Shown here: positions 32,326 to 43,362 of the stretch, piece by piece | Position numbering within the stretch: the first letter of the stretch is position 1 | Layout of the letters: each line of letters begins with the position of its first letter | DNA from: Ectobius pallidus | Lineage: Eukaryota > Arthropoda > Insecta > Blattodea > Ectobiidae | Assembly (NCBI GenBank): GCA_964059195.1 | Contig: CAXKWD010000003.1 | Location: forward strand, 14,986,606-15,050,605 | Length of the DNA stretch: 64,000 bases | Direction of reading: 5' to 3' | Notes under the pieces: generated by a model | Told to the model about the DNA's origin: nothing | Seen by the model: the letters and a program-made list of their open reading frames with translations, nothing else | Database searches by the model: none | Translations under genes and position numbers: made by a program

Positions 32326-32700
32326 CATTTAAATTCGCTGCCCGTTTTAAAAAGACCTCACATTCGAGTATCTTCGCCCCAAAATACCTGCATAGTGAGT
32401 TTCGTCCAAATCATTCAATGTTTTCCCATTTAGGCGTAGTTTTAATATCCCTTTCTGACCATCTACGTAAAAAAAAGTCAGATCTCTGCGTGACGTAGTG
32501 TTATAAACGAAATAATCAAGCAGAGCGGGCTAACATAATCGATACGATCGACAAATTGGTGTGTTGAATTACAAAAAATCTATTTCAGAGATGCTATTTT
32601 TTCCCCGGTTGCCGTAGTAACCGAGGAAGGCCATCTTCAATTAATTAAAACATTGAGTACGGTCTTATTAACAGGTGGCGTTGGGTCTATACGGAAAACA
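32326..32700 (-). mobile_element. Helitron-related fragment, minus strand
   Basis: GCATAGTGAGTTTCGTCCAA and CCGAGGAAGGCCATCTTC with AACAGGTGGCGTTGGG match 40958-41268. The first part is also shared with type 1 Helitrons. Neither TC nor CTAG end is found. Confidence 0.5.
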
Positions 32701-32787
32701 CCAGCTAAAATATTATATTAAATGCTTTGTATCATAGGCCTTTTCAATTTTTGTCAGTGTGAGGGATAACTAAAAACAAAAAACAAA

Positions 32788-33035
32788 AAACTAAACTCCG
32801 TGGCGCTACATCCCTGAAGGGACTTGGCCTAACACCCGACCGCTGGGGATTGGGGGCATGTGGTCAGCATGATGACACCCAAGACCTTTACTAATTTTTT
32901 CTGTGACCGGAGCCGTTACTTCTCTATCAAGTAGCTCCTCATTTTGATCACGAGGGTGAGTGCAGCCCGTTCCAGAACACCCTACCTGAGAAAAACCCGA
33001 GGAGGTACCGGGGATCGAACCTGGGCCTGCGGATC
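32788..33035 (-). mobile_element. SINE family A, head-truncated copy
   Basis: The body from GGAGTTTAG tail to the B-box region (GGTTCGATCCCCGG on minus) is present; the A-box head is lost and replaced by unrelated sequence after about 33035. Its tail on the plus strand is an AAAAACAAAAAACTAAAC run. It is more diverged than its siblings. Confidence 0.8.
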
Positions 33036-33932
33036 TGTAGCCAGAGACAAGACAACGAAGAGGGTCGAGGGCTAACTAACATCCAGAATATTTCTATTCT
33101 TAAATTTAAGCCTAATGCATTTCTCTTGTTAACATCAAATGTATAACTTAAGAATAAATTTATTTCCATAGTATCAAGGGCGCTTTCCTGCTAATGTATA
33201 AACTTCTGTTAACTTTTTATATGCCCACCCACTTGTGTGAATTTTTTACGATCAAAATGTTCTTCGTTGTCATGGGGACAACAACAAAAAATTGCCAAAC
33301 CGACAAGTCACATTTCTCTACTGTCATAACGTGTGTTGTATTTAGAGCTTCGTGTCTCATAGTTAGAAGCTCTGCTAAGTAATAATAACGCCTACATCCT
33401 TTATCTCTTAAGAGGTGTGTTGCCAACTATAGCACAATAAATTTCTATTTTGCAGCTTTTGTTAGCCATTGTCAAGAGAAAAAAAAGGAGACAAGAGTAG
33501 TTTCTCGCCAAAACAAAAATAGGTGAAGTATTTGGGTCACTTTACACAAGGTTAGTAATTTATTTTGTTGGTATCACTGGTCACTGCTTTTCATTACGAA
33601 CTGTCCAATTTGTAAAATCCCCATCATTACTTTTTTCTGCATTAAGATTTTCGGGGAGTATTCATTTGATACTCTGCGGAAACCTATTAGATGATATGGA
33701 CCATAACAACTAGAAAATAGCCCGTGGCTAAAATGATGCTTAAATACGAAACTTACAGGTATAGAATCCTGAAGGCACTGACAATACATTTAGGCCTACA
33801 GAAGTCAGCGCTGGCTTCATCAATTTTTATTTAAAATATCTCATCATATACTATCGCTTTTTCCTTTAGAATATAATTCGTTCCTACCAGTACGTAGATT
33901 TCAGAAATTAATTATATCGTAAGTTTTATGCA
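33036..33932. other. No gene recognised
   Basis: Overlapping short frames on both strands (33194-33426) share one stretch and are mutually exclusive; none has a domain. Confidence 0.4.
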
Positions 33933-34440
33933 GTTCCAAAGCTACCTGTGAACACTGATAATACGTATTGTATCTCAACTGTTTGCTGACAGATGAATAT
34001 GATTTGATAAATTCAATGTAATTTTCATAAACTATACAATTTAACACGGGAAGGAGTGGTTTGTTTGGATTTTTATTGTCCCCGATACTTCCAGAGTTAA
34101 ACTATCAATATATTACAGCTGCCTCGCGGTTTCGCTCGCCATTATTAATTGACTCCAGGATTTTTAAGAAATTTACACTGGCAGTTTATTAAAAATGTTT
34201 GTGGTTCAGAGCTATGATAATTGTAAGTAAAAATAAAATTAGTATATTTGTTCACTGTGCTCATTTCACTTAGGCCTTAAAATAATAAAGAAACGGTTTT
34301 CCTAATTTTGTACTCTTCCTGAAAGTTTAGATTGCGAGAGACGAACATCGCCGAGTATACCCGATGTCTCACGAAGTGAGGGAGTGAGCACGCTGTTTAG
34401 GGCCGTTGAATTGTAGCCTATACGAGTAGATTTTCATAAT
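33933..34440. repeat. Dispersed repeat Q with Helitron-like GC hairpin
   Basis: AGTTCCAAAGCTACCTGTGA, AACTGTTTGCTGACAGATGA, CTCGCGGTTTCGCTCGCC, GACTCCAGGATTTTTAAG and CGAGTATACCCGATGTCTC occur in this order and again at 42263-42830. The GC segment on the minus strand forms a stem like a Helitron 3' hairpin. Likely two old elements side by side, duplicated together. Confidence 0.6.
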
Positions 34441-34588
34441 AATCAAATTGAGAACATATGACTGCCCTTAGGCTGTTCGCACATATAAAATTATCTGCAT
34501 TAATCGGTCAAGCCGTGCAGGTATAGATTCTCACGCTATCGCTTTGAGGTAGGGATTTCATTGTGAAAAAAGCGCATTTATTTATTTA

Positions 34589-35277
34589 CTAGCATGTGCC
34601 CGCGGCTTCGCCCGCGATAATTATTTCAAAAATTAAAAATCAAGAGCATAATAGTTATATCATTATATTTATTAACTCCTTAATCACGTGGACTACATAC
34701 CACGATTAGATAGTATCGTCTGGTAAAAGCGTCCTCAGATTCGAGGTCCTTGGCCCAGAAAACCCCTGCACAGTGAGTTTCGTCCAAATCGAACAACGTT
34801 TGACCATATTTAGGCCTATGTTGATTATCCCACTTATAATAATAATAATAATAAGAAGAAGAAGAAGAATCCTCTTCGGGATTAGGTTGAAAATTTCATA
34901 TGTATGCGTGCCTTGACATTAAAAACAAATGAATCGACCAGCGTGAGCTACAACATTCAAGCGATCGCGAAAGTTTCATTTCCAAGGTTTGACAAAAATA
35001 GCCAAAGCCAGCTGTAATTGATTTGACATTGAAATATATTACGCTTCGGAAACGCAAAAAATGCACGTTTTCTGCCCGTTTTCCACTCATTTTTGGCATT
35101 TAGAATCAGAATTTTTCAAAATCCTCTCTTAGTGAGCATCTACATTAGGAAACGAAGGCACTGTCAAAATTCCAAGTCTCTACCTGTTATAGTTTAGGCT
35201 GTACGTTGATTCCTGTCATTCAGTCAGTCAGTCATTCATTCAGTCAGTCAGGACAAAGCCTTTTATATATATAGAGA
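34589..35277 (-). mobile_element. Non-autonomous Helitron, type 1, minus strand
   Basis: Minus strand: start A|TCTCTATATATATAAAAGGC, TGACTGAC and TGAATGAA repeats, end hairpin CGCGG-GCGAAG-CCGCG, eight bases, CTAG|T. An AAT/AAG microsatellite (34836-34869) has arisen inside. 689 bp. The minus frame 35099-34896 is not conserved. Confidence 0.88.
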
Positions 35278-35540
35278 TTTATTTATTCACTCTGACGTCA
35301 TCGCTTAGTTACAGAAATGCATTAGAAAACAATAGTTCGCAGAATTCCACTTAGCACATTAGTAACCTAATATATAGTTCCTGTTTAATCTAAAGCATCC
35401 CAGAAAATGAACGACAACAGTTATATAAGTTAAGATGTAACACCTAACGTTCTAAGGGATTATGCATTTTAAGGATTTTGAGAAACTATCTTCTCCTAGA
35501 ATGTTTACTTACAGTTTATTACGCTCATATACAGTGCGTT

Positions 35541-35896
35541 TCACGTAAGAGTGGGCCAATCGTGCAGGTTTCTGCATCTCGACGGCCATAGCTCTAATTC
35601 CCTTGCATTGTGTGAAATATCTACGCAAATAAAGCCGCTAACGGTGTAATGATTCAGGTTCTCACATTTACAGTTAAAGTCACAATGAAAATAACCATGT
35701 ACCTTATCACATGAGATGCTGGAAATGTCCTCCTCTTGTACCCACACAACACTGGCACCTTCTTAGGAAAATTTTTTTTCAAGCATATAAATTCAGCTTC
35801 CAAGGTAGAGTTAATTTCTCTTCTGATATTGTCTTTAAATTCTTCTAACAGTATATGACTATTATTTATGGCGGAAATTGAAAAATAAAGTGTCAA
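35541..35896 (-). other. Two overlapping minus-strand ORFs, possibly one broken frame
   Basis: Frames 35896-35654 (80 codons) and 35747-35541 (68 codons) overlap. If joined by a frameshift near 35740 they give a charged N-terminal half (EEFKDNIRREIN) and a cysteine-rich C-terminal half (CDKVHGYFHCDFNCKCENL). I recognise no family. It lies partly in the palindrome at 35793-36050. It may be a fragment of an unknown transposon protein or a chance frame. Confidence 0.25.
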
Positions 35897-36050
35897 GTTA
35901 AAACCCCCTTACATTAAAAGAACTTAAAACACAGAACTTAAAGAACACAGTTCTTTTATTGTATGGGGTTTGAACTTGACACTTTATTTTTCAAGTTTCC
36001 CCATACATGATAGTCACATAGGCTACTGGAAGCTGAACTTACATTTTTAC
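35793..36050. repeat. Long imperfect palindrome
   Basis: The left arm ATTCAGCTTCC...CCGGAAATTG-like...AATAAAGTGTCAAGT (35793-35900) reappears inverted as ACTTGACACTTTATTTTTCA...GGAAGCTGAACTT (35964-36040), with a deletion of some 40 bp in the right arm. The centre also pairs (AAAGAACT...AGTTCTTTTA near 35919-35958). No target duplication was found. Confidence 0.65.
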
Positions 36051-36591
36051 ATTGAAAACATTGATAGTTGGGTGCGTCTAATGGTTCGAAGTAAACTAAA
36101 AAATTAAAATTATAGTAAATATTGCAGGAGTACCATAAGTATAAATAAGGTGTTGTAAACGACAAAATAGTTACACATTTTGGTACAGACTGTACATCAG
36201 TGCACTAGTCACAATAGTAAAATGAGGGTAGTTGGAAGCCAGCTATACAATGCGAAAAGAAAGGAATGTTGAGTTCTTTAATACGAAAGGAGTTGTCTCC
36301 GCCGGCTGGTTTAAATGATGGCAATGACCTCTAAACAGCTTTGTCCCGTTACACTTACCGTATGCTGAATTGAGGGTTAGAGAGTGTAAAGGTATTTCCA
36401 GTCTTTCATGAGAAATCAGTTCAGTTGTTAAAATTTACGCGATTTCACCTGTACAGAAGAGATTTTCGTGCAACGCAGGTTTTAAGTTAGAAGTGATTTA
36501 CACTGATTCCATTGTACAAGGTTATAATTTGTTTATTCAATGAAATATATTATTCCCTTTAAAATTTTTTGTTTAGAATATATTATTTTTA
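36051..36591. other. No gene recognised
   Basis: GGTGCGTCTAATGGTTCG (36071) and, beyond the SINE, GGTGCGTCTTATGGTCCG (36952) resemble mariner-MITE internal sequence, but no ends are found. Confidence 0.35.
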
Positions 36592-36604
36592 TTTTCCTTT
36601 AAAT

Positions 36605-36921
36605 AACTAACTAACTCCGTGGCGCTACATCCCTGGAGGGACTTGGCCTACCACCCGACCGCTGCGTCATCTCCCGTAGGCAGATGGCAGGATTGGGGGG
36701 CATGTGGTCAGCATGCCGACACCCACGGCCGTTAATGGTGGTTTTCTTGACCGGAGCCGCTACTTCTCTATCAAGTAGCTCCTCAATTTTGAATCACGAG
36801 GCTGAGTGCACCCCTACCAGACCTCCCTACCTCAGAAAAATCCGAGGAGGTACCGGGAATCGAACCCGGGCCGACGGCTCTGTAGTCAGCGACGCTAACC
36901 ACAAGACCACGCCGGCGGACT
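36605..36921 (-). mobile_element. tRNA-derived SINE family A, minus strand
   Basis: Target duplication TTTTCCTTTAAAT is exact at 36592-36604 and 36922-36934 (13 bp). The tail reads (GTTA)n on the minus strand. The head and B box are well preserved. The plus-strand 82-codon frame here is SINE sequence. Confidence 0.93.
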
Positions 36922-36934
36922 TTTTCCTTTAAAT

Positions 36935-37397
36935 TTCCATCCTAAAATCAAGGTGCGTCTTATGGTCCGGAGCGTTTTATAGTTTTATTCTTGCAATATG
37001 CAGTCAGAACTTGAGAAAAATGCTCCTGATTCGAAGTACGTAATAAATTTCATTCATACTGCGAGTTGTTTTATCTGCTTGATAAAATTTATAGACTTCC
37101 TGCTTGTAGTAGCCCCTTGAGACAGTTTAGACGCCACCGGGTCTCGATCTGGTGATCTTCGGAATGTCAAGCAGATGGTAAGAGCGATTCAGTTACATCA
37201 GAACGAATGAAGTCTGCAGAGATAGTTTTATTTATGTTCGTAACCGTAACTTTAAATATTATTTCTGGATAGTGATGCAATAAGGAGGGACTGCTTTTGA
37301 AAGCGTCACCGTATAGAATTATGACAGCTGAGATGGATCAGTGGAGAACTGTTCACTACAGAAAGCGATTCTAAGAAATCCTCCAGGATGAGAGAAT
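36935..37397. other. No gene recognised
   Basis: No ORF, repeat end or paralogue noticed. Confidence 0.4.
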
Positions 37398-37405
37398 ATT
37401 ATTAC

Positions 37406-37875
37406 TAGGGGGCTGAGTTCTATGACCTAAAAAATAGGATACATGCATGCATTTATGACCTAAAAAAACATTAAAATATGACCAATAAAATTTAAAATAC
37501 GAGTTTACCACCTACACATTATGTATATTTTTTTAAAGTTTCATTACAATTCATTTCATTAAAATATAATGTTAATTATTTAAAATACCTGTAAATTCTC
37601 AAAAAGTCATCAGTATAATGCAAAATTTACAAAATATGACATGAAACTTCAAAATTTCTTTAATATGCACACAAATATGCCGAAAATATGACCTAAATAT
37701 GCATATTCATACTAAATATGCTACAATAGTTGAAAATTTCCTAAATATGCAGTTATAAGCACAATAAAGGCCGTTCCATTTTCACCATGATGCTTGGAAT
37801 CGGGTTTAAATTAGTCGGAAACCTGAAATAATGCAAAGGGGAAAAATATGACATGTCATAGAAATCCGCCCCCTA
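37406..37875. mobile_element. hAT MITE (TAGGGGGCTGA ends, TATGAC-rich)
   Basis: Ends TAGGGGGCTGAGTTCTATGAC and the imperfect inverse GTCATAGAAATCCGCCCCCTA, with TATGACCTAAAA words repeated inside both. The flanks ATTATTAC (37398-37405) and ATTATAAG (37876-37883) agree at 6 of 8, a decayed duplication. 470 bp, no ORF. Confidence 0.75.
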
Positions 37876-37883
37876 ATTATAAG

Positions 37884-38880
37884 TCTATATTTTTTTAAAA
37901 ATCAAGAGAATAAATATTGCGAAATTTTATTTTCTAAATATAGTGAAACATCCATACAGGCCTAACGATATCTGTGGGTCCTAGTAGAATGCATTATTAT
38001 ATGAGGGTTATTGTTATATTGAACTGTTGTGATTTACAATTCATTAGAAAGAACTTTCAGGTGGTGTACATGTTACTTCTATGTGAGCATTCACGCCGAA
38101 GTAGCATAGCATGCGAATCGCACTACCTGGATGAAGGTTGCACATCGAGTTGCATGGTTCACAGTTTTGCATTAATACCGAAGTAGCATATATGCGATCT
38201 GCAGTGTAACGTACATTATATATTTTCACTTGAACCTTTGAGAAACCCATTTAAAATAATGTCATTTACCTAAAGAGGATATAGCCTAGTTTCAGCAATT
38301 TTAATCCAGGCTTTTTTTCCTACTAGTTTCGATTGCCATATCGTATAGCCTACGCATGTACAAATTGTAGCTATCTTTCCAGCAGTTTTCGTGACATCTT
38401 TGCCATAATCTACCGCTACACAAGCGAATATTTGTTGAATTTTCTTAACAATTAGAAAACAGCTGAAAAGGCAACTGGACGCATCCGTCATCCCGAGTAG
38501 CGTCGCAAGAAATAAGTCCAGATCTTTCTGAAGAAATTAATGTCGCAGTCTGCGATATTCATTATTGCCACGCTATTTCGGTATGAAGATTAGAACTTGT
38601 GTATTTGGGATTTAAAATGAGAAGCGCACAACCTGCATTCAACTATTGCGATTCGGTTGCTACGCTATTTCGGTGTGAATGCTCCCTTTTACACCTCAAA
38701 TTGGTTCGCTTCTCTGATACACTCGGCGATCTAAACTATGAGCCTAATCATTGCTTTCACTGTTTTCTCCGCAGTCCGGCATGGGTTTGTATAAGAACTT
38801 ATTCCTTTCTTTAAAGAGAAATACTGGAAGAGTTTTGGCTATCGGCACACTGGATAGGCCTACAATATGAATTTTAGAAT
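37884..38880. other. No gene recognised
   Basis: Overlapping frames on both strands (37974-38250, 38270-38491, 38599-38814) show no domain. The phrases AAGTAGCATAGCATGCGAAT and AAGTAGCATATATGCGATCT (38099, 38181) are a short local repeat. GCTACGCTATTTCGGTGTGAATG (38658) echoes GCCACGCTATTTCGGTATGAAG (38567), another local duplication. Confidence 0.4.
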
Positions 38881-38883
38881 TAA

Positions 38884-39278
38884 AGGCTAGTTTACACGAT
38901 GACACTAGGTTTCGTAACCACTTTCATGAAAGTGATTTCGTGAAACTAATTACACACATTTTCTTTCCAATGCAACCGCACATTTCATGTTATTTCTGAA
39001 GTTCAAGTTGTTAAAAGACCATATAAACGTTTGAAACACGTATGAATACAGACATTCACAATTTCCTCTCTTCCCCATTTCATTTTACGAAATGCGAACA
39101 AGCTAAATAAGCGTATAATCTCAAAATTACGATTATAGTTTCGTGAAAAGTTGGAATCAGCCGAAACTGCGTAGTGTCGTAACTCATTGTCGCAAGTACA
39201 TCTAGCGCTTGCGCATTCAAGTAAAAAACAGTTGCGAAACTCAGTTACGAAACCTAATTTCGTCGTGTAAACTAGCCT
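38884..39278. mobile_element. PIF/Harbinger-like MITE (TAA target)
   Basis: Inverted ends AGGCTAGTTTACACGATGAC and GTCGTGTAAACTAGCCT, with inner CTAGGTTTCG/CGAAACCTAA also inverted, flanked by TAA at 38881-38883 and 39279-39281. A 3-bp TWA-type duplication is usual for PIF/Harbinger. The alternative TTAA (piggyBac) reading is asymmetric, so I prefer TAA. 395 bp. The 157-codon minus frame 39476-39003 runs half in, half out of it and is rejected. Confidence 0.75.
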
Positions 39279-39281
39279 TAA

Positions 39282-40122
39282 GATAGGATACATTAATATA
39301 ACAAGTATATTATAGGGATTTAATAGGCTCATAATATTTATCATCTTCATTCGCTGCCTATTTTTTCTTTTCACATCGCCTTCTTTTGGGCCTATATTAT
39401 ATCCCAAGTAAGTTTGATCCTGTTCAAAACAAAGGGAAGGAGAACTCACAGAGAGTTCGCGGAAAATTCGCATCATGTGACAAAGCGTGATTGGTTAATG
39501 TCATTAGCATGCGCCATTACCAGGGTGTGGCTTGCTAGTGGAGAAGTAGTGTTCGCAAGTTCATGCAACAATAATATCAACATTTACACGTGAAATAACA
39601 AACTCTCACTGGCATCGTCATCATTATAGTGTATCAATTAGCAAACAAAACAAAGGATTCATTGTTCACGACGACCCTGCGGGACACCCACGCATATCTT
39701 ACTCTCTATCAGTACTTGTATTTCCCTCTCGTGTTTGTTTGTTGAAGGGACAGTGGAAGTGAGTTGTACTGAGAATAAAAAAAAAAACTACCATTATCAC
39801 GGTGATGACATGCGTTCTCACGTGCGGTCTATGACAGCCACGCCTCTTTGTTTAGAACAGGATCATTCTTAATTGGGATAACTTCCTCTGTACTTTCCTA
39901 GGCAGCTCATGGCTTCATGGCTTGTCGATTTTTTTTCCCTGATTTAAAAAGGATGCACATACGATTTAAATGTATTCTTAAGCCTGCAAAACATTGCGTA
40001 ATAGTAACTTACAAAATTATATAATTATTAGCAGGCTTCACTTAAATAATTTTACAGAAAAATAATGGAAACAATATTTATTAGCACTGACTTCGATTTT
40101 ACATAAATTGAAGGAGTTATAT
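39282..40122. other. No gene recognised
   Basis: No element ends or domains. An A run lies at 39777-39788. Confidence 0.4.
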
Positions 40123-40843
40123 AATTGAAGAGCTTTTAGCAAAAACAACCTTAGTCCAAAAATTTGAAAATTGAGTTTTCTGTGTCATTGGGTGCTACAA
40201 CCTACTGGTCATTGTTTAAACTACATGATATGGTAAAATCTGCCATAGTCCCTCAAATATAGGATTACAAAGTTTACCAAGTTTAGCAAAAACAACCATT
40301 GTCCATTCAGTTTTTTGCAAATACCTAATGAATTTTTTTATAGAAGGTGGCTATCATGCAGAAATCTGTTTCTTAGAATCAGCTGTTTCATTGTTGTGCA
40401 AAGCATTGTCTCCTCTGATGATAACAGCAGTGGAATCGAGGATCCATAAACATCCTAACTCATACAATAGCTAACATTGATATTTTTCAGTAACATGAAT
40501 AGTGTGACGTGTAATTAAGAATTTGAATAACATTTTTCTTGTTTATTATTTGATATTATATTTTTTCTTTGCATTCTTAAACATTTTTTAGATAGTGGAT
40601 TAAAATTTGTTGGCAAAAACAGCCATAGTCCATGTGTCTTCAGCTTTCAGGTCTGGTTTCAGGGCACTGAAGTTACATATGAAGGAAAATTATTATATCA
40701 AAATATTTCTATATATGTTTACTTAATTATACAATGAATTTTAAATTCATGAAGTAATAATTGCCAAAGGGAGAACGTTTTTTGCTTCTACTGAAAAATT
40801 TTGTTTTTGGACTATGGTTGTTTTTGCTAAAAGCTCTTCAATT
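40123..40843. mobile_element. 721-bp inverted-repeat element with four internal copies of a 22-bp motif
   Basis: The ends AATTGAAGAGCTTTTAGC and GCTAAAAGCTCTTCAATT are perfect inverses over at least 18 bp, and similarity continues through AAAAACAACCwTAGTCCAAA. The 22-bp subterminal motif (TAGCAAAAACAACC followed by wTwGTCCA) is at 40137-40158, again at 40284-40305 and 40611-40632 in the same orientation, and inverted at 40808-40829. Flanks contain TATA on the left and TGTA on the right, so the target duplication is unclear. No ORF. It is a non-autonomous DNA transposon of undetermined superfamily. Confidence 0.72.
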
Positions 40844-40957
40844 GTATTCTTAATTATATTGTTTTAAATAATCATAATAAATATAAATATAAATTAATCA
40901 TGTGCTGCCATATGGGCATACAGATTCCAATGTAACGATTAAAATGAACCATAGATC

Positions 40958-41268
40958 CATAAAATAATGCATAAGCAATTAAACTTGATAATTAAAAAAC
41001 TAAAAGTTCGGCTTTCACGACTAAAGTTCGCCGCCCGGAGGAAAAACGACCTCAGATTCGAGTTCTCTAGCACAAAAAACCCCCACATATTGAGTTTCGT
41101 CCAAATCATTAAACGTGCATTCATCTTCCCCTTCTGTCCACCTACTATACGTACAAAAATCAGATCTTTGCGAGTAGAAAACAAATGAATCAAGGTAGCA
41201 ACCGAGCAAGGCCATCTTGAATTAATTTCACAATTGAAAACAGTTTTGTTAATAGGTGGCGTTGAACA
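40958..41268 (-). mobile_element. Helitron-related fragment, minus strand
   Basis: It contains CCTCAGATTCGAGTTCTC, ATTGAGTTTCGTCCAAATC and AACCGAGCAAGGCCATCTTG with AATAGGTGGCGTTGAAC, as in 32326-32700. No TC or CTAG terminus. The 112-codon minus frame across it is not a gene. Confidence 0.5.
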
Positions 41269-41324
41269 CAAGTTCATGTATTAAATTAGATATTGTTGTT
41301 CTGGAAGATTCAAAGGATTTTTTC

Positions 41325-41985
41325 CGACTATTCAACTCATACGCCCCCTGTTTGATATTGACCAATAACGTTTAGCAATTCCTCGGATATATACCAATCA
41401 CAGCCGTTTATCTTACAATATTCTTGTAGGAATCGCGAGGATGGTATTTTATCGGGTAAACTCGTCTGCTCGTTGCTGGACACGAAAGCATCAGTGTGCA
41501 GTGATTAATACGTCACATGTTGCCATTAAGCAGCACGGAAACAGATTAGGCTATTTTATACAACTTAACTTGTTTGGAAATTGAAATAATAGAAATGTAC
41601 ATTGATTAAGAACACAATTTCGATTCTGTGTAAGCCAGTTCGTATGCGTTTATTTTGTTCTGCTTGTAGCTTAATTGAATGAAGTTAACTATGTCTTATA
41701 TGCTCTGGTGGTAGCACTGATTACACCAAAACAGCTCGAATCGATTCATGGACGGTTGATTCATAGTATGCCGTGATCTCGCAGCTGTTAGTTTTGTTTT
41801 TGTAGAACAAAGCACGAAAGTTATTATTATTTGTATAATCTGGTGGATTTTTATTCATTGAATAGTCTTAATAAATCCAACTCGAGTTGACGAGTTGCAT
41901 CAGATAAATTCGCTCTTGCTGCGCAGTCGCGAATCTATCGATAAACTCGTCAACTCTCGTGGGATTACCTATGATAAAAATAAAA
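41325..41985 (+). repeat. Dispersed repeat P, second copy
   Basis: It matches 17733-18372 from CGACTATTCAACTCATACGC to the GTTGACGAG...CTCGTCAACTC hairpin (41886-41960), which here has a longer loop. Compared with that copy it has TAGGCTA for TA at 41547. Confidence 0.7.
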
Positions 41986-42036
41986 TGTTATTTTTGACCA
42001 TCTCAGAGTATCTTGTTCCTTTATTTTGTATTCTTA

Positions 42037-42262
42037 CTAGGATGTGCCCGCGGCTTCGCCCACGATAATTAATTGAAAAATTAGAAATTAATAGTAAGCT
42101 TATAATAATTATTAAAGCATTATATTTATTAACACTTGCACGCGAATCATTCTTAAACTAAACCATTAATAATTAATGAAACAGCTAAAATTCCGGCTTT
42201 AGAGTACATTCCACGATTAGAAATTGCCACCTGGGAAAACGATCTCATATTCGATTATGTAG
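42037..42262 (-). mobile_element. Helitron 3' fragment (types 1/3), minus strand
   Basis: Minus-strand end: CGTGG-GCGAAG-CCGCG hairpin, GGCACATC, CTAG|T. Sequence diverges after about 225 bp, so it is 5' truncated. Confidence 0.7.
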
Positions 42263-42830
42263 TTCCAAAGATAACTGTGATCCACTGCCTTCTAAACTGT
42301 ATAGGCTAATTCTCGTGCGTAATTCTCGAGACGGCGGTGGATAATGGCGTTTTTCAACTGTTTGTTGACAGATGAATGAGATGTGATTTTTTTTTTTATA
42401 AATTCAGTGTAATTTTAAGAAATTATATAATTTTTCAAGAGAAGGAGTGATTGATTTGGATTATTATTATCAGCGATATTTCAAGAGTTATATCATCAAT
42501 ATTTTACTGCTGGTGCCCCCGGCTTCGCCCGCCATTATTCATTGACTCCAGGATTTTTAAGAAAATTACACTGGTAGATTATTAAAAATGTTTGTGGTTC
42601 AGAGCTATGAAAATTGTAAGTAAAAATAAAATTAGAATATTTGTTCATTGTGTTCATTTCACTTAGGCCTTATATAATAAAGAAACGGTTTTCCTTCCTA
42701 ATTTTGTAGTCGTCATGAAAGTTTAGACTGCGAGAGACGAACATCGCCGAGTATACCCGATGTCTCACGAAGCGGGCGAGCAAGCACGCTATTTAGGGCC
42801 GTTGAATTGTATAAGAGTAGATTGTTATGT
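42263..42830. repeat. Dispersed repeat Q, second copy
   Basis: It matches 33933-34440 in order and orientation. The central GC segment CCCCGGCTTCGCCCGCC is closer to a Helitron hairpin than in the other copy; the minus-strand end would be CAGCAG|T. Confidence 0.6.
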
Positions 42831-43189
42831 TGGATAAAACAGGAAGCCAGACTGGAGTGATGGAGTCAAGCAGCCTGGAGGAAGGATCAGTCATCGTCAC
42901 CTGAGACGACATCGTCACAAACAGACCGAATTAGCAACAAGCTGTCATGTCTCACAGGAACACCAACACTCACACCAAAAAAAAAATCCCTTCTTATATG
43001 GATCACAGGAAATGCCATCCGTACATATGCATTGGAGCTCATCTTTCGCATCTGGAAGCAGTTTGCGATTTGTGATTTTACTCTATGGTTTAACCGAATT
43101 TCGTCTGTTTGTCTGTAAAACTGTATGTTACGCAAATACGACACGTTGTTCATTTTTTCCCCTATTTGGCATGAATGTTCCTTTAAGTA
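42831..43189. other. No gene recognised
   Basis: Complementary short frames (118 codons minus, 65 plus) mutually exclude each other; no domain. Confidence 0.35.
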
Positions 43190-43330
43190 CCGTATATTTC
43201 CGCAGATAAGACGGTAGTTGAACCATAAAAAAGGCTCCCACAATCCTGGGTCGTCTTATAGGACAGATACAAAAATATTATATTATCTTGGCATATTAAA
43301 GTTATTAACAATAAAATTATTGAACAGGTA
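43190..43330 (+). repeat. Dispersed repeat with TACCGTATATTTCCGCAG head, second copy
   Basis: Same head and AAAAAAGGCTCC...GGTCGTCTTATAGG order as 5590-5700. It is a mariner-MITE-like left end without a right end. Confidence 0.5.
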
Positions 43331-43362
43331 AAAAAATTTAATTTTCTAGGCTATCATCTATA

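Noticed and set aside
36684..36932. Peptide repeated in several places (RPPYLRKIRGGTGNRTRADG type)
   Set aside because: It is SINE A sequence read on its antisense strand. Copies differ by frameshifts and the signal follows the SINE borders.
38881..39281. piggyBac (TTAA) assignment for this MITE
   Set aside because: TTAA on both sides would make the inverted ends asymmetric by one base. The TAA reading gives symmetric ends and fits PIF/Harbinger.
39003..39476. The longest non-transposon ORF (157 codons, minus strand)
   Set aside because: It crosses the right end of the PIF/Harbinger-like MITE, which runs to 39278. It has no domain, and its composition is like random translation of AT-rich DNA.
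40939..41277. 112-codon minus ORF
   Set aside because: It lies in a Helitron-related fragment that also occurs at 32326-32700 without an open frame.
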